64,000 nt of DNA, from the NCBI GenBank assembly GCA_033439295.1, contig JAVTLE010000011.1, forward strand, positions 2,480,082 through 2,544,081. The letters are read 5' to 3'. The notes below the pieces were generated by a model that saw nothing but the letters and a program-made list of their open reading frames with translations, did no database searches and was not told where the DNA came from. Position numbers and translations under genes: made by a program. Origin of the DNA: Deuterostichococcus epilithicus (Eukaryota; Chlorophyta; Trebouxiophyceae; Prasiolales; Stichococcaceae). Positions 35,401 through 47,200 of the stretch are shown here, piece after piece. Numbering within the stretch: the stretch's first letter is position 1; each line of letters begins with the position of its first letter.

Positions 35401-38400
35401 AAGGCAGCACGACATCTGGAGCCTCGTGCGCGCTGGATGCGACTGGCAAGACTTGTGTATCTTGAAAATCGCACCTGGCCGTCGTAGCCGTGGGGCAGCA
35501 GGCACACCAGGCCGCACTGCCTCATCCACTTGCCCTCGCCGCTGGACAGGAACTGGTCGAAGATGACCTGCGGGGCGCATAAGGTGTTGCGTGCCGGGCG
35601 CATGCAGGTTTGGATGGTATACAACCAGGCGCCTGCCCTGTTGCTGCCGGCACACGACTCTCGACTTGCCTGAGGCATTCAAGCACTTGCGGTATGCTGT
35701 GCGAACAGCATCACTGAATCCTGGCACGGTTTCACCCAACCCATCGCTGCAGAACTTTCGTGGGCATGCACCCACAGACTGAACAAAGTGGACAGCGACT
35801 TCCTCACTTGTGCGGGGACTACCCCCGGCACCATAACAAATCCTTCAAAAACAGCCCAGCAGCAGCACCGCTCACCTGCGCGCCGTTTGCAAAGTCGCCG
35901 AACTGCGCCTCCCACAGCACCAGGCTGTTGGGGTTCTCCAGCGCGTAGCCCAGCTCGTAGCCCAGGACGCCAAACTCCGACAGAGGGGAGTTGGACACCG
36001 TGAACTGGCCGCGCGGCTGGTCTGGGTACACGTGCTGCAGCGTGCAGTACGGCTCCCCCGTCTTCTGGTCGAACACCTGTGTGTGGATGGAACGCCAAGG
36101 TGTCAGGCCCTGAGCTGCCGGGTGCGGGGCCTTCGAGCTGACTCAAAGGTTGTTATGGAGGGCGGGCGAAGGCAGCCGCGGCAGACTCCATATCAGTCTG
36201 GCAGGCGAGTTGAGTTCCAACACCATTCTTGACGAGCCTGTGCTGTCAAGCATGCCGTTAGCATTTAGTGTGACTGCAGCCACGGAATGGTCGGCATGCT
36301 GATATGAGCGTTCAACTGGGCGTCCCTGCACGTCAAAACGAGCAGGGCAGCCCTTGGCCTGGCTTGCGGCACGGCCTGAGAGCTGCAAGACGGGCGGAAG
36401 AGCTCCACAGCGCGAGGAGAAAAACGACAGGCACAGCCAGCGCCATCAAGCAGCAGGCGCAACATGGAGGAGCCTAGCCGGTGCCACTGTTTTTGAGCGC
36501 ATGTCCTCTCCAACCGAGCCCCAGAGCAAGCGACAGCCAGACGCACCTGGGCATGGCGGTGGCTGAAGGTGCCGCGCTCAACGTCCTGCCCGCTGAGCCG
36601 CACATGGTTGCCTGCAGCAATGAGAGGAAGTGAGCCTCACTGTGACAATGGCCGGCAGGAACCCGAGATGGATCTCCTGCTGCTGACCAGACGCGCCACC
36701 GTTTCCTAAGTCATCCGGTATAAGGAAGTAAAATCGTCGTTCCGAAAGTTTTCTCTTCGTGCTGCCCAACCGTGGCTGCAGCTGGCCCGCGGCTCAGAGG
36801 TGGGCAGTGGGCACGTTTTGGGGGGAGGCTGCACTTTGCACTTGACAGCCCGGGTGCGGCGCACCCTCGGAGATGAGGGTGCCAAAGGCCATGGCCTCCG
36901 CCATGCCCCAGTCCACCAGCGGCTTTCGGGCGTCGGAGGTGATCATCTCCCGCCGCGTCGCATACAGCTTCTTGATGAGGCGGTGCGCGGAAAAGTCCTT
37001 TGGCAGCTCCGTGATGGCCTTGCCCACCTCCTGCAGCACGTCGTTGGGCACGCCTGCGGCAGCACGGCGGCGGCACTTCTGCTACAGCAATTTTGAGTTT
37101 GCACAAAGCGGGCATTTCGTGATCCCTGCGGGCGCCCTGCCGCAGCTGGGACCCGGAAAACCGTTCAGCAAGCAGGGAAGCACGCACCCGTGTTGCGGAT
37201 GCGCGCCTTCTGGTGCGGGCTCATGAAGCCGGACCAGTAGGAGGACAGCCAGTCTTTGGCGGACGGCACGTACTCCTTGGAGGCCTCGAATTCGTGCTGA
37301 AGGATGCTCGTCACATTGTCCTTGATGGACTTGGCCTGCAGGAGCAGACCCGCCTGTAGGATCCGCCTTGAAAGTCGGGCTCGTGAGCATGTTCCGTGTC
37401 CCTCTCCACGCCAGGCTCTGAGCTCGCATGGCCTGGTGCCTGGTGTGGAGTGTGTGGGCAGTCCGAAGCTGGGAGAGGATCAGCAAGGGGCGCGTGCGGC
37501 TGACATGGCAGCGGAACCAGGGCGGCAGTGACGTCGAACGGCGCCTGGTGAGACCACGACTAGCAGCCGCACCTGCTCCGCTGAGATGCTGCCCTCGGAC
37601 ACCAGCTTCTGCTCGTACAGCTGGTGCGCGTTGGGGTGGTCCTTGATTTTCTGCGTGCAGGGAGGCAGCCTCGTGTCAGGGCGTGCTGGGCGATCGCCCT
37701 CACAGCACGCTGTACAGCGGCAACCGCCGGCAGCAACTGGCGCGTCGTCACTTTGAACAGCAGGCCCTGCAGACGTTTGTGTTTCGGCATGCACGACTTG
37801 GTCGAGTTTGGAGGCACTCCTGATGCTGCCGAGTGCAGCAGCCAGCACCCACGCATGCAGCGCAGGACAGAAGGCTTGATTTGCGCAACACACAATACTG
37901 CACCTTGTACATCTTGGGCTGTGTAAACATGGGCTCATCGATTTCGTTGTGTCCAAAGCGTCGGTAGCACACGATGTCGACGACCACGTCTGTGTGCCAT
38001 TTCTGGCGCCACTCTGCCGCAAGCTCGCACGCCCTGCGGCGCATTTCGATCGCGGTGTGCGGGTTGCATTTGGGGGTGGCGCAGGCAGTGTTTTGATCAA
38101 GTGACCCAACTGACCAGCCTGGCACCGCCCCCAGTGCATTGCGCTGTGACGGCTTTACACATGTTGCAGCTGCTCCTGGAACGCACATACGTCGGGCAGC
38201 TGAGCAGCCTGCCTGCGTGTGCCTCGCGACCATGTTCGGAAGAGCCACCTCGACAGCGAAAACGAGAGTCGGACTTCTGCATCTAAATTTCGTGGTCTCC
38301 GCATCAGGGACAGAGAACGCACCTCACGACAGCCTCGACGTCGTCGCCGTTGACGTGCAGGATGGGACACGCCAGCGACTTGGCGACGTCAGTGCAGTAG

Positions 38401-41400
38401 GGGCTGGAGCGACTCTTCCGCGGGTCGGTCGTGAAGGCCACCTGCCATGTGTGAGGCAGCAGCACATGGGGTGACGCTTGGCAGCACCGGAAGACACCTC
38501 GGCTGACATTCTGGCTGGGTTCCCAACTGAGTGGACCCAGTGCCAGGGCAGCACATATTTGAAACAACCCACGCCCTTCCTGGGCAGAAGCCCAGCAACA
38601 GAGTAGGCAGTCCAGTGCGCCGCAGTGCAGACAGGCACAGCTTATGGTGGATGCCGGGCGGACGGTGCCAAAAAGATGGTGCAGACCTGTGAGCTAGGTG
38701 CCCTTGAGCCACTGGAAAAAGCTGGGTAAGGAAAAACCCTCTTCTGATGCATCGTCACCTTCAGCCTGGATTCTGGTGCGACCATTTGGCAGTGTCGCTC
38801 GAGAGAAGATGGCAGCGGAATCCTGTCAAACGGACCGCCAAGCCGCACCTGGTTGTTGACGACAATGTGGATGGTGCCGCCGACGGTGTAGTCCGGCAGG
38901 TCGCTCATGGCCAGCGTCTCGTACACCACGCCCTGCATTTGGGGCCAAGTCTTCAAGCACAGCAGATGAGACAGTTCCAAGCAGACCCGGCCTCATCAGC
39001 ACTGGCAAGCTTGATACCAGCGTGCATGCCGTCCCGCCCACCGGCGGCACAGCACACAGGGCTGGAACCTGGCAGGTAGGGTCTCAGCAAACGATGCAAA
39101 GGAGACCACACAAACCGGTTGGCACCCCGGAAGCGAAAGTTTATGAGGGAGCACGCGCCTGACCGGAGAAGGCGCCGTCGCCGTGCAGCAGCACGCCCAG
39201 GTTCTTGGCGCGGTCGGCGTCGCGGCTGAAGTGCTGCTTCGCGCGCACCTTGCCCAGCACGATGGGGTCTACCGCCTCCAGGTGGCTGGGGTTGGCCAGC
39301 AGGCTCATGTGCACGCGCTTGCCTGCGGCGCGGGGGGCGGGATGCGCCGTTCAGGGTGGATCAGCCTTGCTAGGGTGCCGCCGCAGCATGCGATGATGGC
39401 TCGACCGGGATTGAACGGCAGCAAGCCTCGCAGGTGTGCGCGCAAGGCGCGTGCATGCCGCTGCCGGAAGCTGGAAGCAGCCATCCTGCCTGCAGCGCCG
39501 CACGCGGCGCGGCGGAGCAACCGCACGCACTGTTGGCGGTGGTCCGACGGTAGGAGGTGCCCAGATGGCACTCATCGATGTCACGGGATGCATGGGAAGC
39601 AACGGAAGCAGCACAAGGAGCGCATACAACAGCACCATTGGCGGTGGGCCAGTCAGAGGAGGTTCCCCACTTGGTCCTGAACGTCATGTCAGCTGTCAGG
39701 ATGCACGGGAAGCGGTGCAAGCAGCGCAGTCAAAACGCACCGTTGGCGGTGGGCCGATCGTAGGAAGTTCCCAGGTGGTACTTGACGTCGCCGGTGCCGT
39801 ATGCAGCCTTCGTACCCGTGTAGATGGGCTTGCCTGTGAACTCCTTGAAGATCTGCGACAGCGGCTTGCGCACCACATTGCCCAGCACATTCAGGCGCCC
39901 TGCGCGGGCGGCGACAGCAGATGGTGTCAGGGTTCAGGGTGATGCCGGGACTCGATGTTGTTCTCACTTTTGGTGTAGGTGGATTGGGCAACAGACACAT
40001 GTTCCAAGGCTGCAGACACAAACTCCCGTGATGCACCAACACTTCGAATCCCCATGTACCATCAGCGTGCTGTCCAAGGAAGCGAGGTTGCAGTGCCAGT
40101 GCATGTAGCAGCCGATGTCATCACATTGTCGTGATCACCCCCCAGTCAGGGGCGAGTAGGAGCGGCACCTCTGTGGGGCATGCCCACGCACACAGTCTCC
40201 ACGCCCAGGTCGGCGGCGTGGTCGATGAGCGCCTTCATGCCGGGGACAAGCGTCTCGCAGCCCTCCAGGCCGAAGCGCTTTGCCGCCGCGTACTTGTTGG
40301 CCAGGAACGACTCGAACCTGCAGTCAGCGACTCGGGTCTCAGGCGGGCCGCAGGCGTTCTTGGTCAGGCAAATGTCAACTGCAGCGCATCCATTGCAAAT
40401 GGACGCTGATGGGCAAAGCCAGTCGCTGTTTTGCCCCGGTTAGCTGAGCTATAGCAGGCGAGTGCGCAGCAAACATTCTCGTGAGCCGGCTTCTTGCGCA
40501 TGCCTGCAGGGTCAGGCAGAGCCAGGCACACCAGCCGCATCACAAAATCTCGGCGTTCCGGCCACTGGGCAGACCAGCAAAGCCGCCAGAGCACGCCCAG
40601 GCCGTGAGCCTGCGACAGCACTGAGGGGCCTCACATCTCAGACCAGGCGAGGCGGTCCAGGATGTGGGTCTTGCGCTCGACCGAGTAGGCGATCGGGTCC
40701 TTCGTCTCGATGCGCTCCCGCAGCCAGTTGCACTGGTCGCGCGACGGGATGTGCATGTACTGCGCCAAGACAGAGCGCACAGGTTGCGCCAGGCATCGAA
40801 AAGCACAGGTGGTATGAGGACGCAAGCCTGCGTCTGTGTACACCACTCAGGCCGGCGGCCGGCGGCCGGCGCAGTCACAGGGTGAGAGGGTGCTGCAGGG
40901 TGGCGACAGCAGAGCACCAGGCAGGATGCAGCACCTGTGCTGGCACTGTGGACTGTTGGTCAGCGATTGAACGTGCACACACCTCGTAGCCGATGGATCC
41001 GCAGTAGGTCTCTTTCAGGCGGTCCAGCACCTGCCGCAGCGTCTGCACCGGCCGCTCCTCGTTCAGGAAGCCCTTCATTTTCCAAGTGCCCAGGAAGAAC
41101 CTGCGATGGGCGTTGCAGGATCGGTCATGACACACACGAGCGCCCCGCCCTGCCATGGTAGGAGGCGGTACAATGAGAACCAAGGGCAAGAAGTAGGGGC
41201 GCTGTGCTCCTGGGTGGAAGCGTCAAGCAAGACGCGAGGAAAGACGGCACATCTGGCACGTCCAGCTACTCGTTGCAGCTCCGCAAGGCACAAGAGCGCT
41301 GCAGAGGTGGGAGCCCAAGCGCGAGAGGCTGCACGCACTCGCGGTCCAGGTCGCCGTCCGAGAAGCCGTACAGCGCGGGGTCCAGCTCCACTGGCGTCGG

Positions 41401-42761
41401 CCGCTGGTCCAGCCCCAGCGGGTCCAGCTTTGCCATGAAGTGCCCGTTTACCTACGATGCAGTCTGACGCGAGTTTCGCCACGTGGGCTGGTATCATTGT
41501 GGCTGCAGTTGCCAGTCCCCACCCCAGCGGGTCCCGCTTGGCCATGAGGTGCCTGCTGACCGGCGTGCAGGCGCGACCATCTGGCATTGATCTTCCCAGC
41601 GGTGGATATCCTGCCGTGCATCAGCCGCACTGTCCTCTCATAGAGCATCTGGTCTGCCAAGCCACGCAATGCAGCGACGTGCTCCATGCTCGTACTACAC
41701 TACCACTGCCAGATGGTTTGCCTAGATGGACCCCTGCACGCATGCCGCAGCCCTCTGCAGCTGTATCGGGTCGAACGATTTTGGAATCGAATCCCTGTCC
41801 CACCTGGTACGCGCGCACGAGGAGCAGCAGCCGCATCGATTCCTGTATGGTCTGGTTGGAGATGGCGGCCGCCGTGAGTGGCGCCACCCCACTACCCTGC
41901 TCGAACGCATGGTATGCCTCAGCTACCGCCTCCGGATTGACGCCCCGTTCTGCGGGTGCAGGCGCACACTTGTCAGCGGTCAGCCGTGCCCAAAGGCTGG
42001 TGTGTGACGCACGCACGAGGGGCAGTTGCAGCCGGCGGGACCAGCTGCTGGCAGCTCTGACTCTGTGCTTGAGCCCGGAACCCTGTGCTAGAACATCCTA
42101 ATGCCTGCTCAGTGAACGGCCAAAGGAAAGTGGCAGCTGTTCCACTCTCCCAGTGAAAGCCAATCGCTGATTAGTTCCGTCAAAGAATGGTGATGCATGC
42201 CAGTGGCACGCACCCAGGTTGTTGAAGAATGATGCCCAGGTCTTGTCGACCGATGAGGGGTCATCCCGGAACCTTTCCTCCAGCTCCTCGAGGTACGTCG
42301 AGGAGGTTCCATCCAGGAAGCCGTCCTTCAGCTTGGACAGGGGCACCGGCTGCACGCCGGGCCGCGCTTAGTCAGACAGGCGCGCACAGGCTGGCGGATG
42401 CCATCGCCGCGAGAGTGATCGGTGCAGGTGCGCGCTGATGTTCGAGTTGGCATGTGCGGGCGCAGCGAAGCACGGCTGTGACGCGTCCAGACACGTTGAT
42501 CGGGAGCAGGACGAACTTGCTAATGTGCATATTCAGGGTTGAGCAATTCCACACGTCATGCCGCTAAGCTGCTGTGAGCAGTAAATAGATGGATGCCAAG
42601 CATACCTGCGGCGTCGGCGGTGCTTTGGGCCCATCGCTGGACTGCAGGAAGCGCAGCTGAGAACATCCGATGGCCCCAGCGGCGACAGGGTTGTGGAGGA
42701 CCTGCTGGCCGGCGGTGCGAGCACCCAGCGCTGTTCGAAGGATACCGCCCGCCCGCCTCAT
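32454..42761 (-). CDS. OGDH: 2-oxoglutarate dehydrogenase E1 component, mitochondrial
   Basis: About 24 exons fit by phase, from 42761-42606 (presequence [18 protein letters not shown]) to 33063-32911, plus a probable last exon 32570-32454. Length is about 1,090 residues (usual about 1,000-1,030). Motifs in order: [235 protein letters not shown]. It is the thiamine-diphosphate subunit that decarboxylates 2-oxoglutarate in the TCA cycle. Intron 9 (after 39159) needs a GC donor. The acidic tail ([10 protein letters not shown] to GGKDDQ) is the least sure part; reading through could instead stop at 32821. Confidence 0.93.
39500..39745 (-). repeat. Array of donor-spanning exon-end copies in OGDH intron 8
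   Basis: The real exon 39899-39741 ends [15 protein letters not shown] before a GTGCGT donor. Two further copies of this exon end with donor lie downstream in the intron, ending at 39636 ([21 protein letters not shown]) and 39531 ([20 protein letters not shown]). Both steps are 105 bp. The intron sequence beyond each donor is also alike, so the unit spans the junction. Confidence 0.85.
41510..41562 (-). repeat. Acceptor-side copy of an OGDH exon start
   Basis: The real exon 4 starts at 41451 and reads [15 protein letters not shown] copy starting at 41560, 109 bp upstream in intron 3, reads [14 protein letters not shown]. It lacks a clean AG before it (CCG). Confidence 0.78.
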
Positions 42762-44297
42762 GGCAGTAAGCTGACTCAACCGTCACAACGTGGTGTCGGA
42801 GGATTATAGAGTGCTCGATTTTCTGGCTGACATCAGCAGCTGTCCGATGCCAGGCAGCGCCACAGCACTCGGGCAACCCGCTCCGCCCCGACTGTGCCTG
42901 CTATCTGCAGGACCCTTGTGTAGCGCGCAGATGCAGTTGTCCCATATGTCATGACGACAATTACGAAGATCTGGGATCTCAGTCTTCCCGCGAGATCCGC
43001 AAATTTTGAGCTCGTGTTTTTAAAACTCGTCCCCCTGCCTGCTGCTGCCTCACACCTTCCCCTGCATCCTGCTGCATTGCCCCCAACCTGCCGAAAATGG
43101 GGTGCAGCGTCTGTGTGCAGTAGTAGCCAGCCTGTGACTCCGCAGGGACGCTCCAGTGGTGCCTTCGGACCGTTCTACGCCGGCGTCCCCGGCTCGCCTG
43201 TGCCACCTCCCCTCATCTTGGGTAAGGCAACAGTTGTGATTCCTTGGGATGGGGCTGGCTCCGTGTTCTCGGGAGGAGGAAACGAGCGTGCGCCTGCTCA
43301 AGTGCCACGAGAGCACCTCTTGTGGTGCTATCATGCGTCGGCAAGTGGCCGCCGTTGGGCCGTTAGGCCGTTGGCCGGGTCGGCTCACACTTCAAAAGTG
43401 GGGCAAGCCGTTGAGAGTCCCCCGCGCGCTGCAACAGCCCCGCTGCGCGGCCCGGCCTGGTCACAGGCGCCGCAGCGGTCCTGAAGTAGTTTCTATCCAG
43501 TTGTTTTCGATGTCCGCTGCATCGCGCACGAAGCGCGCGCGACGATCAGGCTGTTATCGCTTGTTCGACGCTGCTCGACTCTAGTTTGGAGGGGTCCTGC
43601 CCGCACGTATCGCTCGCATGGCCGGTGATCTTCGCAAAGCCTCCTGAACTGTGTCAATTGCTTGTATCGCCTGCTGCATGCCGATTGCAGCGTGACGGAT
43701 CGAATTCATGCCCGGCTCGGACATTCTTCGACAGGCACCCGCCGGAGTGCATCGCAATGTGATGCAGGCTGCACCCAAGCCAGTCGCCGCTGCATACTTT
43801 GGCTTCACTCGATCCGATCTGTCGGCTTCCTGCAGCACGACTGTGCGGCGATCGTGGGCAATCCTGCTCTGTTTCTGGGCGGCACCACTGCCAATGACGG
43901 CCAAGTGTATGTTTCTTTATTGCAGGTGACGCATCGCGTGCAGCTCTCGAGGCCGCCCCAGAGCGTTTCAGGAGCGTCCTGCTGGAACAGAGATTGCAAT
44001 GCATCTCTGAAGCCACCTGCAGCCGTCACTTGGCGGCTGACCCCACACCATGCCCGTAGCCATCAATGGCTCACCGGCAGCCGCCGTCAATGGCGGTGTC
44101 GTGCCAGGTGCATTGCCCTTTGCAACTGGTCTGCATTGTGCACTGCATGCGGCATGGAGCCCTTCGACGTACTGCTCCACTTGCTACCCTCTGTTGTATT
44201 GTCTGCCGGGTGTTGCACCACACCATGAACCAAGGGGTGCAGCACCGAGCAGCCTGTTCCTGCAATGAACCAGGGTCCACATTGGAGCGGCAGCTCA
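42762..44297. other. Divergent region between OGDH and EAF1, probably with unresolved 5' EAF1 exons
   Basis: It holds the OGDH promoter (-) and the EAF1 5' region (+). Two possible EAF1 exons were noted. One ends at 43221 before a GTAAGG donor (GAFGPFYAGVPGSPVPPP). The other starts at 43927 after TTGCAG (AALEAAPERFRSVLLEQRL). Neither could be joined with confidence. Confidence 0.45.
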
Positions 44298-47200
44298 TGT
44301 CCATCGAAGCAGCAAAACGGGCAAAGGCGTCTGGCGAATCAGTATTGCCACACTTGGCATCTGGTAAGGCGCCCGTCCGCTCTGCGCACACAGCCCCGAC
44401 CGTGCAGCGGTCAAAGTCGGCATCGGCCAGCCCGTCCGCGCCTGCGCTCGCCCAGCCGCCTCCTGTTGCGGCAGCTGCGGCGGTCCCAGCTGCGGGTGCG
44501 CTTCTGAATATTCCTGGAACTTCTGATGTCTGCACAGGTGAACTAACTATGGTGAGAAGCACCTGCGATCATCTGCATTGAGAGGTTCCAGACCTGTGCC
44601 CCCCACCCTCCCTGCACTGCCCCTATGGCTGACATCCTGCACCTGCAGAACCTGCAGATGCAGCCAGTCCGGCGGCTGCAGCGGCGCTGGACGCACGAGA
44701 CGGGGCTGCAGCAGCGGCGGATGCGCCGCCGAGCGCTGAAGCAGTGGCCAGCCGGGCAGCGGAGGACGAGTTACTGGCGCGTGGCGCGGCAATCAAGGTG
44801 CAAGTGTAACAGTTTCATGGCTTCACCACGGTTGAGACTGCCAAAGCTCCTGTTAGACTCCAATACAACCATGTAGACTTGCTGAAAGGATGCGCCTGTG
44901 ATGGCCAGCCTCCTGCAAGTGCCCCGAACGAGTGCATTGGGTGATGCGCTGCTGTTCCCCTGAACAGCGATTCCTGCCGTATGGCTTCATGCTTCAATCA
45001 GACATGCTGAGCAACTATGGCCTGCCAATTGTTCTTGCGGACCCAGACTCTGCCCAGCCTGGGCTGGCGATCACGCCTCACATCCTATAACCTGCAATGC
45101 ACAGGTCAAGCGAGCACAGCTGGCGCTAGCATATGCCCGGCCGTGGGAGCCGCCTCCGGCGCCGCCCGACCACAGGGCGTACCTCCTGCAGGAGGCCACC
45201 TGGCTGGCCATCGACTTCAGCCAGGTCCGCTGGTGGCTAATATATGTCAGAGCTGTAGGTCCTTTCCCTGGCAAACAGAACCCATCTACCGGGGTCTACA
45301 CAGGTCGAGAACTGGCAGCACTGCAAAGTTGGTACTGCACCTCGGTTTGGTTTATGCATGGCCATAGCCATGGCTGCATGTGAGCGTTGCCTCGCTGCAG
45401 CAGCCAGGGCCCGACCAGAGTGCAGCGGCCGGGGCCTGATGTGCCTTGCGACTTGCACAGGAGCGTCTGTGGAAGCGGTATGCGGCGAAGTCAATTGCCT
45501 TTGCCGCCGCCGCAGCACGGCATGCCAAATCTTTGAAATCGGTACCGACACCAACGCCGAAGTGCGGCGACGAGCTCGGCAAGGTGGGCTTTTCTGGCAC
45601 CGCCTCAATACTGCAGCACAAGCTTTGTGGTGGCCGATGCACTGAACCCAAGGCAGATCCAGTGTAGACGCCTGAGGACCGTCCATAGTGCTGCGGCGGA
45701 GCGGCTGTGTACGAAACCACATCTTGCCGTGGTTACAGGTCAGCAGGCCCCGAATATGCAACGAGTCGACGGTGTGTCCCTGCTGCAGCTTGACGCTGCG
45801 CCCGGACTGACGAGTGGTGTGCCGCCCTTGCAGGTCGTAGGGGAGGCCCTGGAGCGGGCTGAGTCCGGCGGGCGGCGTGGCGCCCCTGGTCGCGCCGCCA
45901 GCCGCGGCATCCGTGGGGCCAAGGGTGCCCGCGGCGCGGCGGCGGCTGCTGCCTCGGTTGCTGAGGGCGACGGCGCGGACGCGGCCGGCGCTGAATCTGA
46001 TGAGGGTGCGGAGGGGATGCTCTGCGACCTGTCGCATCATTGGAAAGGGTGCCGCCGCGACCGGCTGCTGCTTTGGAGGCAAGGCCGTGGACACGGCCGC
46101 ACAGCATCCCTCGAACCACACCTGCACGCGCACCTGCCGTGCATGTCATGCTGCGCTGACCAACACCATGTGCCGCCTGCAGACTTGGGCCCTGTGACGC
46201 CGCCAGGCACCGGCGAGGTCGGGCTGCTGTTCTACGGCGCCGCTGCAGGAGCGGTTGTGCCGGGCGTGGTGGCGCAGCTGCAGGCGCAGCTGGAGACACG
46301 CATTGTGAACAGCCGCCTGGTGCGCTTTTACAAGCATGTTCCCTGGAGTGAGGCTGGGGACACAAAGATGAGTGGTGCCGGTCACGCGACTGCTGTAGTG
46401 CTGGTGGCGAAAACAACAGGACAGTCCTCCGCCTGTCTGAGAATGCATGGCCCAAGGCCTGTCAGCAGCATATAGGCAACTTGCTGCCGACTGCTCAGGT
46501 CAACAGTCAAATTGATCGATGCTGCACTTGCCACAATTCTGTGGAACCTACTCATCCTGCCTGGAGTGACGGCATGGCGCCAACCTGACTGCCCCCGCAT
46601 CAACGCTGCAGGCCATCCGCGCATGGGAGGACGAATACGCCGCAGCAAAGGAGGAGCGGGCAGAGGCAATGCACGCTGCTACAGCTGACGAGGACTTTCG
46701 CGCGACGAGCGGCCTGGAGCAGCTGCCGGGCGAGCTGCTTGGCGCCGGCGACCTTGCTGCCGGCTCAGGTGATTGGAAGGGTTCAACATGTAGCGCCGCT
46801 GTTGCGCCCGGCTGGGTGCTGGTGCTGGCTTCCAACTACGGCCACAGCGCGGCAGCAGCTGCACTTTGGCGTGCTGCTCTGGTTGCCACCGTGGCCGGTG
46901 GCAATGCCAGTCCGTGCAGCCTGTGTCGATGGGCCGCCTGCAGCTGCGCTGTGGGAGGATGCAGGCAAACTTGAACCCTAGCTGCACCTCGATGTTGCCG
47001 GCCGGCCTGAACTGCGGTTCAATCTGGACTGGGAGTCGGACTAGGAGCTGACGCCTGACATGAGGCTGTGCAGGCGGCGGCGGCTCCCGAAAGGGCGGTT
47101 CGCGGCGGGACCGCAACAAGCGCAACCGGCCGACTTACGTGCCCATGGAGGAGGACATCGAATGGGACACAGAGGACGCGCCGCCGCTACGGCAACGGCT

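Noticed and set aside
44216-44290. Short duplicate around ATGAACCA near the first secure EAF1 exon
   Set aside because: Only about 13 bp of similarity at 41-bp spacing; too short to count as another junction duplication.
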